Counted from the first letter of the stretch, positions 24,565-36,795 are shown. The stretch: 64,000 nt of DNA from Cryptomeria japonica (GCF_030272615.1 NC_081409.1:239037832-239101831); one strand, 5' to 3'. The notes: a model not told the origin generated them from the letters alone. Translations and numbers: made by a program.

Positions 24565-25886
24565 TGTTGGCAACAAGGCAACAAACTGAGAGGGGGGGTG
24601 AATCAGTTTGCTCACAAACTTTACTTAACTCAAACACAATTTCATATATGATAATTAACAATGAAAGCACAAATCAACACCACATCGATAACACACATAA
24701 CACCAATATTTTTGACGTGGAAAACTCGGTTAAGAGAAAAACCATGGTGGGAACCTACCCACAATGAGGTGATACCCTGTTAGGAGTATATGAAATATTA
24801 CAATGAGGAATGCACATGTATTCGGGCACACTGCTTAGAGCTCACTACTCAAAACAAAGAACAAGAAGGGCTACGACATTTAGATTACATCTGGAAGATC
24901 ATGGACTGATAAAGTAGCATCTCCTCATGCTTGGTTACGGTTATGGTTAAGCACACAACACATAATCTACTCTTTCACACTTCTTCACACCTCTTCTTTG
25001 CTAGTGAAAGATCAAAACATTATTCACACACAGATACTACGTATATTCATCTCTCACATGACTATTACATATATTTATATAAATCATCAACCTATATTTC
25101 AAGGTCGGCTCAACACTCATCACAAATTACAAAGATATAACACCACACACTACGTCATAACATGCAGACAAAAACAATATCAGCTAAGACATAGCATGGA
25201 CCTAAATCACCACCTCGAACATGAAACACCATCAAGAATTATGCCTCGAACATCGCAACATGTTATAATCATCCGATCGATTAAGAACATCGCATAACAT
25301 AAACATATCAAAGAAATCATCAACAACACGCACATGGATCAATGCAGACCATCAACACGGATAGAACACGATCTAGAAACATCTACAAGCATCTCGAATT
25401 ACCACAACAACAACCACAACATCACCACTTACAAGAATCTTCATCATCATTATACCAAACCTCAAGAACACTAACTCAACTAACTGTCAAACTGAAAGAT
25501 TCACTTGCAAACCTCCCAATCATGAACCATCTGAATTGAGGACACATATGAACGTCCCAAACACTCAGCGAAATCCACAAACCAAGATGTTGCAATGCGC
25601 AACAATGCAGAGCAAAATCCAGACCACTTAGCACACTAAACAACTGAGAAACCAATTAAAATACCAGATCTCATAACTCGATCAAATCACCATGTGAACC
25701 TCTAAAACTTTATCTGAATCAACTAGAGATACTTATCTCAAATTCCTTTAATCCGCAACAACTCATCTGGAACACACTGGCCAAACCAACTCAATCAATC
25801 TGACTGCAACATTGGAACACACAGAAGAATATGTTGACACCAATGACAACACGTCATTCCAACAAACTTCTTAACAATATCCAACA
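24565..25886 (-). repeat. Copia-2 5' LTR
   Basis: About 1,322 bp, bounded by TGTTGG and CCAACA, a perfect 6-bp inverted end. The inner edge sits one base from the primer-binding site. No partner LTR is present in the window. Confidence 0.75.
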
Positions 25887-26951
25887 ATATGTGTGGGAAA
25901 ATTCAACATGTATATTAGACTAACAAGGTAACCACTAAACCTCCAAATCTAATAAACACAATCCAAACACAACACAATGAATGAATACAAATGAAATCAA
26001 CAAAAAACCAATTTTTTTTGAAATGAATAAACCCTTGTTGACTACAATGCACTTGGTCTCCATTGTTCTCCTTCTTGTGTGGGTGATGACTCTCCAAGTT
26101 GCACTTCATGAAAACCTACAAGATAAATTCACAAGAATTATGAAGACAGTGGTTGATGATAATAGAGATTGATGAACTCAATTTATAGATTTTGAGAGTT
26201 TTGAATCGATAGCTAGGATTGATTTGAAAACATGATTGAACAACGATTGAGATTCAACGAGATAGGTTGGTGAGAGATAATTACTCATTTTAATTGAATC
26301 TAATTGAGAGAATAACTCATTTGATTGACTAGTAAAGAGATTTGATTGAGAGTGGAATTGAATTGACTAAGTAGTCAGAAAAAAAGATAATTTCAAAAAA
26401 GGGGGAAGTGACCAACTAGTTAGAAAAAGTGATTGAAGATAGACTAAGAGTTAGTGACAGTTAGAAATTTCCCCATGTGATGTAGGAAATCAAGATGAAA
26501 TATCATTTAGATTGAATTTAGATTTTCAAAAATGTCAAATGAAATTAGAATGTGAGGGAAATGGATTTGAATTGAATTTGGAGGGACATTATATTTTTTT
26601 AAAACAAAGGTTAAATGATATTAAATAACAAAGCATCATTAGGTAATTAAATAATGTAAAGGAATTATTTAATTATGGGAAAATAAAATAAAATTTAATT
26701 AAACGATGAAGATCATTTAATTAAAGTGGAAAATTAAAATTAATTAGATAATAAGACTATTTGATTAATATTAGAGGGGAAATGGTTAATTGATTAGATG
26801 ATTAAGAGACTAAGAGGGAATTTTGAATAATTAATTTGAAATGGAGGGGGAATATTAATTTAGAATAATAAAGTCAGATTATTTAATTAAGAAAGAGGAA
26901 CGATTAGTAAAACTGGCGTTTGTAGGCACGAGATAGTTTTAGGTGTCTACA
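25887..26951. mobile_element. LTR-like AT-rich block, edge at 26951
   Basis: The composition (TTTAATTAAA runs) and right edge TTTTAGGTGTCTACA match the blocks ending at 8784 and 17074. A TATA-like site lies at 26181-26187. It directly follows the copia-2 LTR. The edge itself lies inside a triplicated unit, so the true end could be any of three positions. Confidence 0.45.
26181..26187 (-). promoter_or_regulatory. TATA-like box
   Basis: TATAAAT on the minus strand in the LTR-like block. Position only; no transcript start can be seen. Confidence 0.3.
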
Positions 26952-27157
26952 GTTCCATTTCCATGCACCATAAAACATTACATAGATCTAAAGCGTTTGT
27001 AGGCACGAGATAGTTTTAGGTGTCTATAGTTCCATTTCCATGCACCATAAAATTTTCATTACATAGATCTAAAGCATTTGTAGGCGTGAGACAGTTTTAG
27101 GTGTTTACAGTTCCATTTCCATGCACCATACATTTTTTATTACATAGATCTAAAAGC
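26916..27157. repeat. Three tandem copies of a 77-81-bp unit
   Basis: Units begin at 26916, 26993 and 27074 with GCGTTTGTAGGCACGAGA or a close variant, contain TTTTAGGTGTCTACAGTTCC, and end in TACATAGATCTAAA. Copies differ by a few substitutions and a small insertion. Confidence 0.9.
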
Positions 27158-28276
27158 ATAATCAATTTACAATTTTTAAGGTATTCGTTAAGACAAGACC
27201 CTACTTTGCCAACATATTAACAAATTGATGCATAACGTCTTCAACATCATCTATACCCTTGCCCCTACAATCCAACTAAGTACCTTATTATGTTTATTTA
27301 AGTTGTACATTTAATTTCAATATCAATTCAACTCACAATCTTAGGTCAATTTGATATTATTAGAATGATGATGCAAGTTGATGACATTGTTAGGATGCTC
27401 TTTAATTTTGCTATGATGCACTCATGTGAATGCTTTACAAATCATTCCTTGGTGGTTTTTACATGTTTGGCAAATGAATGATGAACATCTTTAAACGCAA
27501 AACACAGTAGACAAATAAACAACATACATTAGGTTAGCTTACAACATGTATAAGAGGGAGTTAACAAAGTTTAATTTAAATTTAGATTTCGAAAATTTGA
27601 GGTTCAAATTTATGACTATAAGAATGATATGGACGAATTCTATATGAGTTGGCTTGGGCTGTGGGTTTGCCCCTTGTTGGTCTTGGGTTCAACTTCCCTT
27701 CTGGGCTTAAGAGGGGGGACTGCTTGCACGTTGTGGATCCTCTCGGGGAGGATTAGTCTCACCTCAGCTCGCCCAACCTGATTAGTCTCGCCTCATTTCA
27801 CCCCTTGATTGGGCGTTGGACTGGGTTGCGGGATACCCTGATGTATAAAAAACAAAAACAAAAACTAAATCAATTCCATACTAATATCTAAATAATCAAA
27901 ACTGAATTTTATAATTAATAAAATTAAAATATAATAATATTATAAACTGCAAGAATAAAGAAATTATTACACAAAAACACAATCAATGTGGGTCCAAAGC
28001 ATAAGGCAATTTTCATCACGTATGCAATTTTCACCATTGCAATACCTATTGGATAGAGAAGATTCTCAATATATGGGCGCAGTTTGGAACATATGACAGG
28101 ACCACCTCGAAAGGCTATCGTAGGTCCCGCAGGACTGTGCTGACGCGTTTTTAAATTTAAAATTAATGCAAATTACCGTGTGGTCTATGTAGAGGATTCA
28201 TTACAATCAAATATCCTTTCCTTAAAACAATTAAATCATAAATTAAAAAATTTGCTTTCCTGGCTTATTCGATTAC
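27158..28276. other. No gene recognised; possible short retroposon tail at 27640-27870
   Basis: Mostly AT-rich. A GC-richer stretch at 27640-27840 contains GGTTCAACTTCCC (similar to a pol III B box) and ends in GATGTATAAAAAACAAAAAC, which looks like the A-rich tail of a SINE or LINE. No target duplication was found, so the identification is weak. The part nearest 28276 would be the upstream region of the candidate exon at 28425. Confidence 0.3.
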
Positions 28277-28280
28277 ACAT

Positions 28281-28288
28281 TTTTATAG
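28281..28288 (+). promoter_or_regulatory. Possible TATA box upstream of candidate exon
   Basis: TTTTATAG, about 140 bp before the ATG at 28425. The spacing is plausible for a plant promoter with a 5' UTR of about 110 bases. The motif is common in AT-rich DNA. Confidence 0.25.
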
Positions 28289-28424
28289 AGGGAATCGATG
28301 GGTGGCAAGTTGGTGACCATTAATCATTGGGGATTTCTAGAAATTTGTTTTGCAGGCCACCTAAAGATACATAACAAAGTGAAAAAATGTAAATTCGTAC
28401 AGACTAACTTGGTTGACTTGTGAT

Positions 28425-28622
28425 ATGCTCACAATGAATCTTGTCTGTGAACTTCCTCGCCCTTCTGTGAATTTAGGCAATAAGAATCTCATACGGGGTT
28501 TCGCGAGCACGAGGATTCGAAACCAAGGAAGGAAATTTAATGCAGGCTTTTCAGAAGACCACGTTAAGTTTTGTCGTCCTTTTCTTGGAATCAAAGCAGC
28601 TGCTTCTACAATCGAGACACCG
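28425..28622 (+). CDS. Candidate first exon of a plastid-targeted host protein (partial)
   Basis: An open stretch of 66 codons from ATG 28425 (another ATG follows three codons on) encodes a peptide rich in Ser, Arg, Asn, Lys and Gly with few acidic residues. It contains GFASTRIRNQGRKF and ends LGIKAAASTIETP, the look of a chloroplast transit peptide and its cleavage region. The frame runs into ACACCG/GTATTG at 28622/28623, a good plant splice donor in phase 0. Codon use and complexity differ from the repeats around it. I could not find the next exon; if the gene is real, its intron is long and may contain the retroelements downstream, or the gene is truncated. Product unknown. Confidence 0.4.
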
Positions 28623-31256
28623 GTATTGTTTCTCTTTGTTCGATATCTTATATAGAAAGAAAATGTTTCAGTTCATTATAACAAAAAGGAGTAATGAATG
28701 CATATTTGACATGGAATAGTGCAAATAATTCATTTTAGTAAACTGGGTTTGGAATAAGATTTCCTCGTTGGGTTTGTAAAGAAGTTTATCCTTTTAGTAA
28801 ATTGGGTTTGAAAAGAATTTCTATTTTGTGAATTGGTTCTAAAAGAATGCCCTGTAAAGTAAGTTGGGCTTGTGATGATACGTCAATTAAGTGCAGAAAC
28901 TTATGATTTAAAACTAAACGATCAATTCTTATATTCTGTCTCAATTCTTATATTCTGTTTAGTATGGGTGGAGTTGTTGAAAGAAAAGTGGGAGAATTTT
29001 AATGTTATTTTGGAAGCTACGGTAAAATATACTGGAATTGAAGGGCTCTGGATTTTCTTTGGCTTTGGTAATCTCGGTCTAGGCTATAGATTGCGTTTAA
29101 CACTGGTATGGGGTAAGCTTGGACTGGGTTACATCACAGACTCTTGAAATGTCCATTGGAGTTATGGGCAACCTTTTTTGTTTGAGGGAATTTTGAACCA
29201 ATTCATGGATCTTAGTATTTTGCTCCATCACTATCACACCACTATCCCTTGATACTTCCTATTTGTTTTGGAAATTGATGCCGAGTAATTCAGAAAGAGT
29301 TCTCGAATCCGAAATTTGCTATTCAAGCGCTTGTGTTCAAATTTGAGAATCCTGTTCTTAGTGAATGGGGACAGAAAAATCTTTCTTCTTCGTTTTGCTA
29401 GGGGACACAAGGATTGAATTTAAGGCCAAAATGGTTTAACGGACATTCTTATATACAAATTTATATGGAGAAATGACCCTAAAGCTGTCATTGTGCATAG
29501 GGAATGGGGAGTTCTTGGACGTAGAAACTTCATCTGATAAGAAGCTTTTCAATACCCTAACGAGACATTTAATCTATAGTTCTGTTCTCACTGGGGTAAA
29601 TATCCAAAACCAGGTTGAAAGCCCTTCGTGCCTTGCATTAAAATTATATCAATGCTGATTATGAAAAGAAAATCATTCTGTAAAAGACACTATGCGTAAT
29701 AAAGTTCCATTAGTCAAAGTCACAAGGAAATGATCATTACATATATAATAACTAGTAGGCCCATGGATAAGTGATTTCGGTAGCTCTTGAAAATCTGAAG
29801 AGGATTCTACAATCATAGAAAAGGTTTTCATTTTTCAACATCTAAGGCCAACAAGGACACCCTCCAGGTAGAACCTTAGGGGATTTTTATCCCCATCTTT
29901 TGTAGGCCTTATTACCGGTCTTAATTCCATTATTTATAACAAATTCATTACCATCTCTTGTAGGTCTTGATTACCAGTCATAATTCCATTATTTATAACC
30001 AATTCATCGCAATCTCTTGTAGGACTTGATTACCAGTCTTAATTCCAGGTGTTTCAACTTTCATCACATTTTTCTTGCGAATGTCAACCATATTCTTGAT
30101 CATGTTGTTTGTAGCATTGTATAGCCCCTCAAGCATATTCCACATGTCATAGCAACAATAGGATTTACAAGCGCAACCACAAATTAAATTCTTCTCTACC
30201 AATTTTCATCGATAACAAGTTAATGAACTGGGTCAGCCTAATTTGATAGAGGTTGTTTCCAAGGTTCATGCAAACAACACTTAATTGATTAACGTAACCA
30301 GGTTACCAGGAGCCCAGCTAGCATTTAAGCTGCATCATAAAGCTAAAATTTCAGGTGTATGTTGTCTCAACTACATTTTACAACTCAGACCTTGAGTTTT
30401 GTTGCAAAATGGGAGGATACTATGAAGGACAACTTGACAGCTTTATAAGACCTCCATGATTTCTTCCATCCATTGAACTATATTGGTTTTGAACTTTTAG
30501 AAAGCAAGTTTAACATTAGGACATTACATGTAGGAAAACAGATGTTTCTGTTTATATTTCTCAGTTTCAAACCTCCATATTGCCTGAAACAGCGCTTAGA
30601 TTGGGGAACATTCTTAATAGGAATCACTAGGAATTTGACAATGAAAGCCATCGTCTAATCTCCATAAGTAATCCTTGGACTTAAGCCTTGAAAGACGTGA
30701 CAACTTGTTAATGGATCAATGATAAGTACCATGCTTACGTCTCAGTTTAGGCCTCTTTACAGACAGTATGAATATTTTTACACATACACACGAGATTCAT
30801 TCTGAGCATATGATATGGGATCCAAGTGCTTAGCAATTGGCATTGTCTCTTCGACAAGTAGAGTGGTTCAAATCTTCTCATAACCAGGTCTTCTATAATT
30901 CCCCAAAACAGGTCAATTTTGTGTAGAAATAAAACCAAAGATTAAATGACATTCGACATTGATATGTTTAATGCTTTAAAGAACTTATTTCAATGTTTCC
31001 TCCGTCAACATCAAACAATTTCTCCAAAGGCGACCTTTTTTCTTTTGTTTGTCTTGTCCACAGATCTTGATTCTATTGTACTTGATGAAGGAATAGATGT
31101 AACTTTCTATTTTCCCCCTTTTTCTTAACCTTATCACTTACTCCCTTTCATAGGGCATACGATCTTCTATTTTGATTTTTGTTAGATACTGGATGATGTA
31201 ACCATAACAAAATTTATCACATTTATGGCAGCTCCTCTTTTGAGAATATCCATTTC
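28623..31256. other. Intergenic or intronic DNA, no confident gene
   Basis: Moderately AT-rich sequence lacking retroelement domains. A possible acceptor TTGTCCACAG ends near 31060, followed by a short frame encoding DLDSIVLDEGID and a GTAACT donor, which could be a small exon of the gene starting at 28425. Phase does not match the first exon directly, so this is only a candidate. A three-copy 60-bp repeat lies at 29892-30050. Confidence 0.3.
29892..30050. repeat. Three tandem copies of a ~60-bp unit
   Basis: Units share TCTTGTAGG, GATTACCAGTC and TTAATTCCATTATTTATAAC, starting near 29895, 29953 and 30013. Confidence 0.8.
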
Positions 31257-32118
31257 CCGAGTGTTGATGTGTCTTTTGTACACATACAAACATAGAATAA
31301 AATACCTAAAGGTACCTTATCCTCTCTTGAACAAAGTTTCCCGACTGCTGAAGTTTTCGCCGAAGGATCAATCGAGGCAACTCCAAGGATCTTGTATGTA
31401 GGCTCTCTACGTGTGGATAAGCTTCTTGTGGTATGATGTGATTTTGCTGGAATCACAAGGGGACTTACATTCGATGACCTAAACGTCTGATTTGTTGGAA
31501 TCACAAGTCCTATTTACTAATTGGAAGACAAACAAATGGCAAAAGATACAGGGTTCAGGAAGTCTACTCTACTACCTAGAATGTGAGAAGATGGATGAAT
31601 GACTAGGTGGAGTCCTATTGGGCTGGGTCTCACCATCAGGCTTGAACAATCCGACACCAACTCAGTGCGATCTTCTAAGGGATGCTTCCAATACGTTCAA
31701 ATCGTACACCATCATACACTGATCACCATTCAAGATAATGCATGAACAATAGACGTGTAACGACTTAAGATTAAGCTCATTTTATGCCAGTTGACCATGC
31801 AGGGCACACTTACAATCAGTAAGAGGCTAGTGGTATGGACTAGACGGATTCCACATAGGTGCATTCAACAATTTTCTTCATTCAATCTAATCATTTACCA
31901 TCTACAATGAAGGTTCAACAAGAGACCATGCGTATTGTAAAGAAACAACACATTTCACCATATCTTCAATGAAAAAAGGGTTCATTTACAATCAAGGCAA
32001 CAATTTCTTGCCTCCTCTTCCTACTTTGCTCTAATTTCTAGCCTATTCACTATCGATTATTAGCTATTCTAACCTCTATGAACTAACTCTTAACCTTTAC
32101 AAAATGAAGAGCTTGAGC

Positions 32119-32126
32119 CTTTTATA
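32119..32126 (-). promoter_or_regulatory. TATA box of long LTR copy 1
   Basis: TATAAAAG on the minus strand, at the position equivalent to TATATAA at 54193 in copy 2, with similar flanking sequence downstream. It marks the likely U3/R boundary region. Confidence 0.55.
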
Positions 32127-32846
32127 ATACTCTCAATACAACTCAATGGCTCAGATCAATTTGAGATCAATGGCCGAGATTTTACAATGAAAACCCTAAT
32201 TAGGGTTTATTACAACAAACTCAATTCGGGCCAATGAAATTATTGCATTATTTGGACACGTCTTCTCTGGAATATTCGACCAATGGATAACCGGGGTAGG
32301 TACATCGAAGTTAGTGTCATCTTTGATGAGTCAGGTACATTGAATCTGGACACGCTGAGGTGGACCAATCCAACTGGAGGAGTGATGACTGGGATGCCAT
32401 CTTGTTTGACATTTGTAACTTGGTAGATGTTCAATTTGATGATGCTGAGAATCTAACTTTAATTAACTCTTCTGAAACTATCTGCTTCTTCAACGGACCC
32501 TTGCACTGACCTTATTTGATTCTCCTCTGTCTTTGACGTGATGGATGGGTGGTGTACTTTTCCTTGAAATGCTGGCAACGCCTTTCATTGTCATCTTGTG
32601 GTTCCTTAGTGTGGCAAAGTGAAGGTTCTGGAGGTAGCTGGCGAATTGGTCGTCCTTGATGATGCTGGACTGGAAGAGGTCGTCCTTGCCCTGGCCTGGT
32701 CTTCTTTCATCTGCAAAACAAACCAAAAGGTGATTAAGTAGATATGACATGTTCATTTCAACAAAGCATTTTCCACCTTAAATCATCAACAAGAAGACTT
32801 TAAAATAAAGCTTGCTCAAGATTCTCCCCAGGGACAGGCCCTATAA

Positions 32847-35672
32847 GAATTTCGCCTTGGACCCTTTGGAAGGGTCAGGAGTGAAATTTGCTATTTTGCC
32901 CAATTTAGACCTCTTTTCAACATTATCTCACAACTAGCTCTTCGCCTAGCCCAAACAAGGTGAAAAATAGTAGTTTCAAAAGATTTCGCCTTGGACCCTT
33001 TGGAAGGGTCAGGAGCGAAATTCAAGTTTTAGGCTTGATCTTACACTTCCTTTACCTCATTTCACCCTACAAGGCAAGAATACCTCACTCCACCTTCAAT
33101 CATGCCATAGGTATCAAAGTTTTGGCTTCACTCAAGGGGAAAATGGTTGATTTGGAGAATTTCGCCCTGGACCCTTTGGAAGGGCCAAGAGCGAATTTCT
33201 CTCTTTGCTTGTTTTCCTTCACCAAGGTCCATCTTTTTCACTTTCTATACTTGGAATCTCATCCTTGGATCCCTCTCCTATGCTTGCAACATTTTGTTTG
33301 ACCTCAAAATGACTAGAAAAGAGAATTTCGCTAGAAATCATGGCCAAGGATAGGACCTATAATGAATTTCGCCCTGGACCCTTTGGAAGGGTCAGGAGCG
33401 AATTTCTTCCTCTAGCCAAAAATCATCATTTTTGAAGGCAACAAACCATTCAAGGGCAATCCTAGGAGCATCCCCAACTTGGTCTAGGCCTGACTTGGCA
33501 CAAACTCTTGGAGGATAGGATGGGTTTTAGGATTTTCGCTCTGGACCCTTTGGAAGGGTCAGGAGCGAAAATCTTGTTTTGAGCTCATTTCTTCATATTT
33601 GATGACTCTTGGCAATTCAAGGACATGCCTAAGGACACCTTTAATCTTGATCCACACTAGACTTGGCATAAAATTGAGGGCAAAAGAGAGGGCTGGAGAA
33701 TTTCGTTCTGGACCCCTTGAAAGGGTCAGGAGCGAAATTCACACTCTAGGCTTGACATTTCATTTCTTGAACTCCAATCTACATTGCCAAGTAAAAATAC
33801 ATCATTCCACTTCCATATACGCCATAGGAACCAAAGTTTTGACCTCATCCGAGGAGAAAATAGGTGTTTTGAAGAATTTCGCTCTGGACCCTTTGGAAGG
33901 GTCAGGAGCGAAATTCATGATTTGAGCTTATTCCTCCATCTTTTCAACTTTAATTCTCCTTCAAAGGCAAGGTCAAGCCAACTCCCTTCTATGTATGCCA
34001 TGAAAGCCCAGGATTTAACTTATTTTGAAGGGAAAGTAGGTGATTATAGGAATTTTGCTCTGGACCCTTTGGAAGGGTCAGGAGCGAAATTCTTGATTTG
34101 GCTCAATTCCTTCAAGCTTGATGATCACCAATAAGTCAAAGTCATGCCTCAAAACATCTCCCAACTTGACAATACTCTAGCCCACATCTGACTTAGCATA
34201 AAATTGGGAAAAAAGGTGTTTTTGTGAAATTTCGCCCTGGACCCTTTGGAAGGGTCAGGAGCGAATTTCCCTTTCTAGACTTGATTCTTCATTCTTTCAA
34301 TCCCAATCTTCATTGCAAGGTAAAATTTCATCCCTCTTCACCCAAGGAACAAGGTTTTAAGCCCAGGCAAGGTAAAAAAAATAGTTTTGCAAGGAATTTC
34401 GCTCTGGACCCTTTGGAAGGGTCAGGAGCGAAATTCACACTCTAGGCTACAATCCTCACTCTACAACGCTTCAAACATCTTCAAAGGCAAAAAACATGCC
34501 CATTCTTCCTCTCATCATGCCTTGGATATTAAAATTTGGTCAAACAAGGAAGGGAATGAGGTCTAGGAGGATTTTCGCTCTGGACCCTTTGGAAGGGTCA
34601 GGAGCGAAATTCACCCTCTAGGCTAGAATTATTCATCTTTTCACCTTTACTCACTCCCTAAGGCTAGAACATTCAAAAAACACCTCCTAACAAGCCTTAG
34701 AAACTAGGAATTTGGCCTTGATAAATGAGAATTTGAAGTTTAAAGGGATTTTCGCTCTGGACCCTTTGGAAGGGTCAGGAGCGAAATCCCTATCCCTGGC
34801 TAGTTTCTCACTTCCCTTCATCTCATTCCCTTTCAAACTTGATCAAATCAACTTCCTCTTTTCACAATCAAGACAATCCATCATCCAACTGGGTCTAGGC
34901 AAGGTCAAACTAGGTTTTTAAGGCCAAAAGAAGGCTAAATAGAAGATTTCGCTCTGGACCCTTTGGAAGGGTCAGGAGCGAAATTCTCCTCCCAGGTTGA
35001 TTCTCATCATCTCAAGGCCTAAAACCTCCTCTCCAAGGAAAATATACATCAAAACCTTCTCATCTATGCCCCAAAAATCTAAAAACTTGATCACATCAAG
35101 AGCAAAGTGGGGAAAAGGTAGATTTCGCTCTGGACCCTTTGGAAGGGTCAGGAGCGAAAATCATGCCTTAGGTCAAAAATCTTCATCATTTAATGCTTTC
35201 AATCACTTCTTAGGCAAGAAAAAACCTTGACCACAAGACTTCTTGAGCAAACAAGGTGAAGAATAGGTGTCTTCTTGGAATTTCGCTCTAAACCCTTTGG
35301 AAGGGTCAGGAGCGAAATTCACCTTCTGAGCTAATTTCTCACTTATTTACTCCTCTTCATACCTTGGACAAACTTCATTAGGCTTCCTTCCATCATGATC
35401 ACATGAATTTGCTCTTCAAATTGACATCTAGCCCAAGAATTTGGTGAAAAATAGGGTTTTATATGAATTTCGCTTTGGACCCTCTGGAAGGGTCAGGAGC
35501 GAAAATCATTTTTGGGCTCAAATCCTGACTTCATTTTCACATTTCTTCATTCAAACAAGTGCCTTTTCCTTCATTCAAACCTAGGAAAGGATTCGCTCAG
35601 AGCCCAGGTCGAGGTGGAGTGTCTTGTGGAGAAATTTGCCCTGGACCCTTTGGAAGGGACAGGAGCGAAATC
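32847..35672. repeat. Hairpin array 3: 17 palindromes at ~176-bp spacing
   Basis: Each unit pairs TTCGCTCTGGACCCTT with AAGGGTCAGGAGCGAA around a 3-base loop, with GAAT/ATTC extending the stem. Units start at 32847, 32982, 33158, 33364, 33531, 33698, 33874, 34050, 34226, 34394, 34570, 34747, 34945, 35121, 35278, 35465 and 35631. Seven of sixteen intervals are 176 or 177 bp. Spacers of 120-165 bp are only weakly alike, whereas the hairpins are nearly identical. The array lies upstream of the TATA box of this LTR. Recurring peptide frames across it are translations of the palindrome. Confidence 0.9.
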
Positions 35673-36034
35673 CTCATTTTGGGCTTAATTCACCTCCTTT
35701 TCCACTTGACTTTGCCTTAGTCTTGCTCTTTGATTCCTTCCTTCCATGTCTTAGCCAAATTTGCTCAACCACTCACTGACTTCCTCGAACTCAAACGGGA
35801 CACCACCAGCGAAACTAAGCCTAAGGAAGACCTTGAAAGAAACCCTAACTTGGAGCATCTACTAACTCATCCTAGCTCAAGCAGAGCCTGCTATCCATCG
35901 ATCCCCTTGACAGCACTCATCATGCAAAGGCTAACAGACAAAACCCTAAAAGACCAAGAAAGCAAACCCTAGAAAGCAAAAAGTAGGGTCCCCATTTATA
36001 ATGGGGCGATGTGTGAATACGTCACAATACCGAG

Positions 36035-36795
36035 GTAAAAGTTTTGTCATGTGCTTCAAACATTGGTAGTTCCTATCCACACCAATAATTCTTTGCAGCT
36101 GAAATTTCTTGTATAGAACGCTGTGAAGCTTCCATGCAGAATAAAGCAAAAAGAAAGGAGGAAATATTGTTGGAGATCTGCTCTCACACAATATACTGTA
36201 TCATAAAGCTATAACTTGTTCTCACATAAAGAAAACACTACACTTTGTTCAAGGAAGAAATTTATTTTTTCACAAAGATATGATTCATCTGTGGTGTTAT
36301 GGAATCTGGTTCTAGTATTTAGTATTTGTTCTATGGGAATGTTCTCATTAATATCAAGAGGGGTGTTTTATAGTGGCATCAAGAAATTTTAAAATTTTAT
36401 GTTATGACTGTGTCATGTTTTGAATTTGACAGTCATTTACACAAAAAAAAATAGTGTTTAATTTTTTTTTTTGATCGGTAAAATTAGTGTTTAATATTAA
36501 ACGTAATACTAATCATGTTATTTAATATTGAACATAATATTAATAATATCTTATTAAATATAAAAAAAACATAATAATTAGTAAGTAGAATATAATATAT
36601 TGAAAATACTGTGTTTAAATTGCTTTTCATTTAACTGTTTTATGATTGTTTGCATGTGTTAGATTATTTGTTTTATTATTATAAAAAAAAATCTCTTGAA
36701 ATAAAAGTTAAAGCAGATAAATTATTTAAATAAAAATAAAATAGTTTTTGTTGGAATTAAACCAGACCTGGACTGACAATGGGTTGGCCAAAGAG
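36035..36795. other. AT-rich, no gene recognised
   Basis: The former target region of the long LTR followed by very AT-rich DNA. The only feature seen is the 22-bp retroposon-tail insertion at 36463-36484. Confidence 0.5.
36452..36495 (-). mobile_element. Minimal non-LTR retroposon insertion with 11-bp duplication
   Basis: TAGTGTTTAAT occurs at 36452-36462 and 36485-36495. Between them lie 22 bases which on the minus strand read ATTTTACCGATC plus ten A. A poly(A) tail with a direct repeat is the signature of target-primed integration, so this looks like a LINE or SINE copy truncated to its last dozen bases. Confidence 0.6.

Larger units (their letters stand above)
22000..25886 (-). mobile_element. 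Truncated Ty1/copia element (copia-2)
   Basis: The element reads leftward. It keeps its 5' LTR (24565-25886), primer-binding site, gag, protease and part of integrase, but ends near 22000, before reverse transcriptase. No 3' LTR is visible to the left. The break follows coding sequence for the integrase C-terminal region (near 22010-22380), so the 3' half was lost by deletion or never integrated. Confidence 0.8.
31262..36029 (-). mobile_element. Probable solo LTR of a long-LTR retrotransposon (copy 1)
   Basis: 4,768 bp flanked by a 5-bp target duplication CCGAG (31257-31261 and 36030-36034). It starts TGTTGATGTG and ends ACGTCACAATA, where the last dinucleotide is TA instead of CA. Both ends match the reverse complement of the insertion at 51493-55069, including the segment around its TATA box and downstream region (31700-32300). 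No gag, pol, primer-binding site or internal repeat pair is present. TG...CA-type ends, 5-bp duplication and no internal coding make a solo LTR the simplest reading. The upstream half carries 17 hairpins. Confidence 0.75.

Noticed and set aside
28872-29147. Open frame of 91 codons as an exon
   Set aside because: No splice sites in phase and no motif; probably chance.
32960-35230. Repeated short protein frames containing LDPLEGSGAKF or SGPFGRVRSE
   Set aside because: They are translations of the palindrome in different frames, and the surrounding sequence is not conserved as protein.
32847-35672. CRISPR-like array of regularly spaced palindromic repeats
   Set aside because: Spacing is about 176 bp with long, mutually similar spacers, inside a plant LTR with target duplications, and no cas genes. 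It is a hairpin satellite, not CRISPR.
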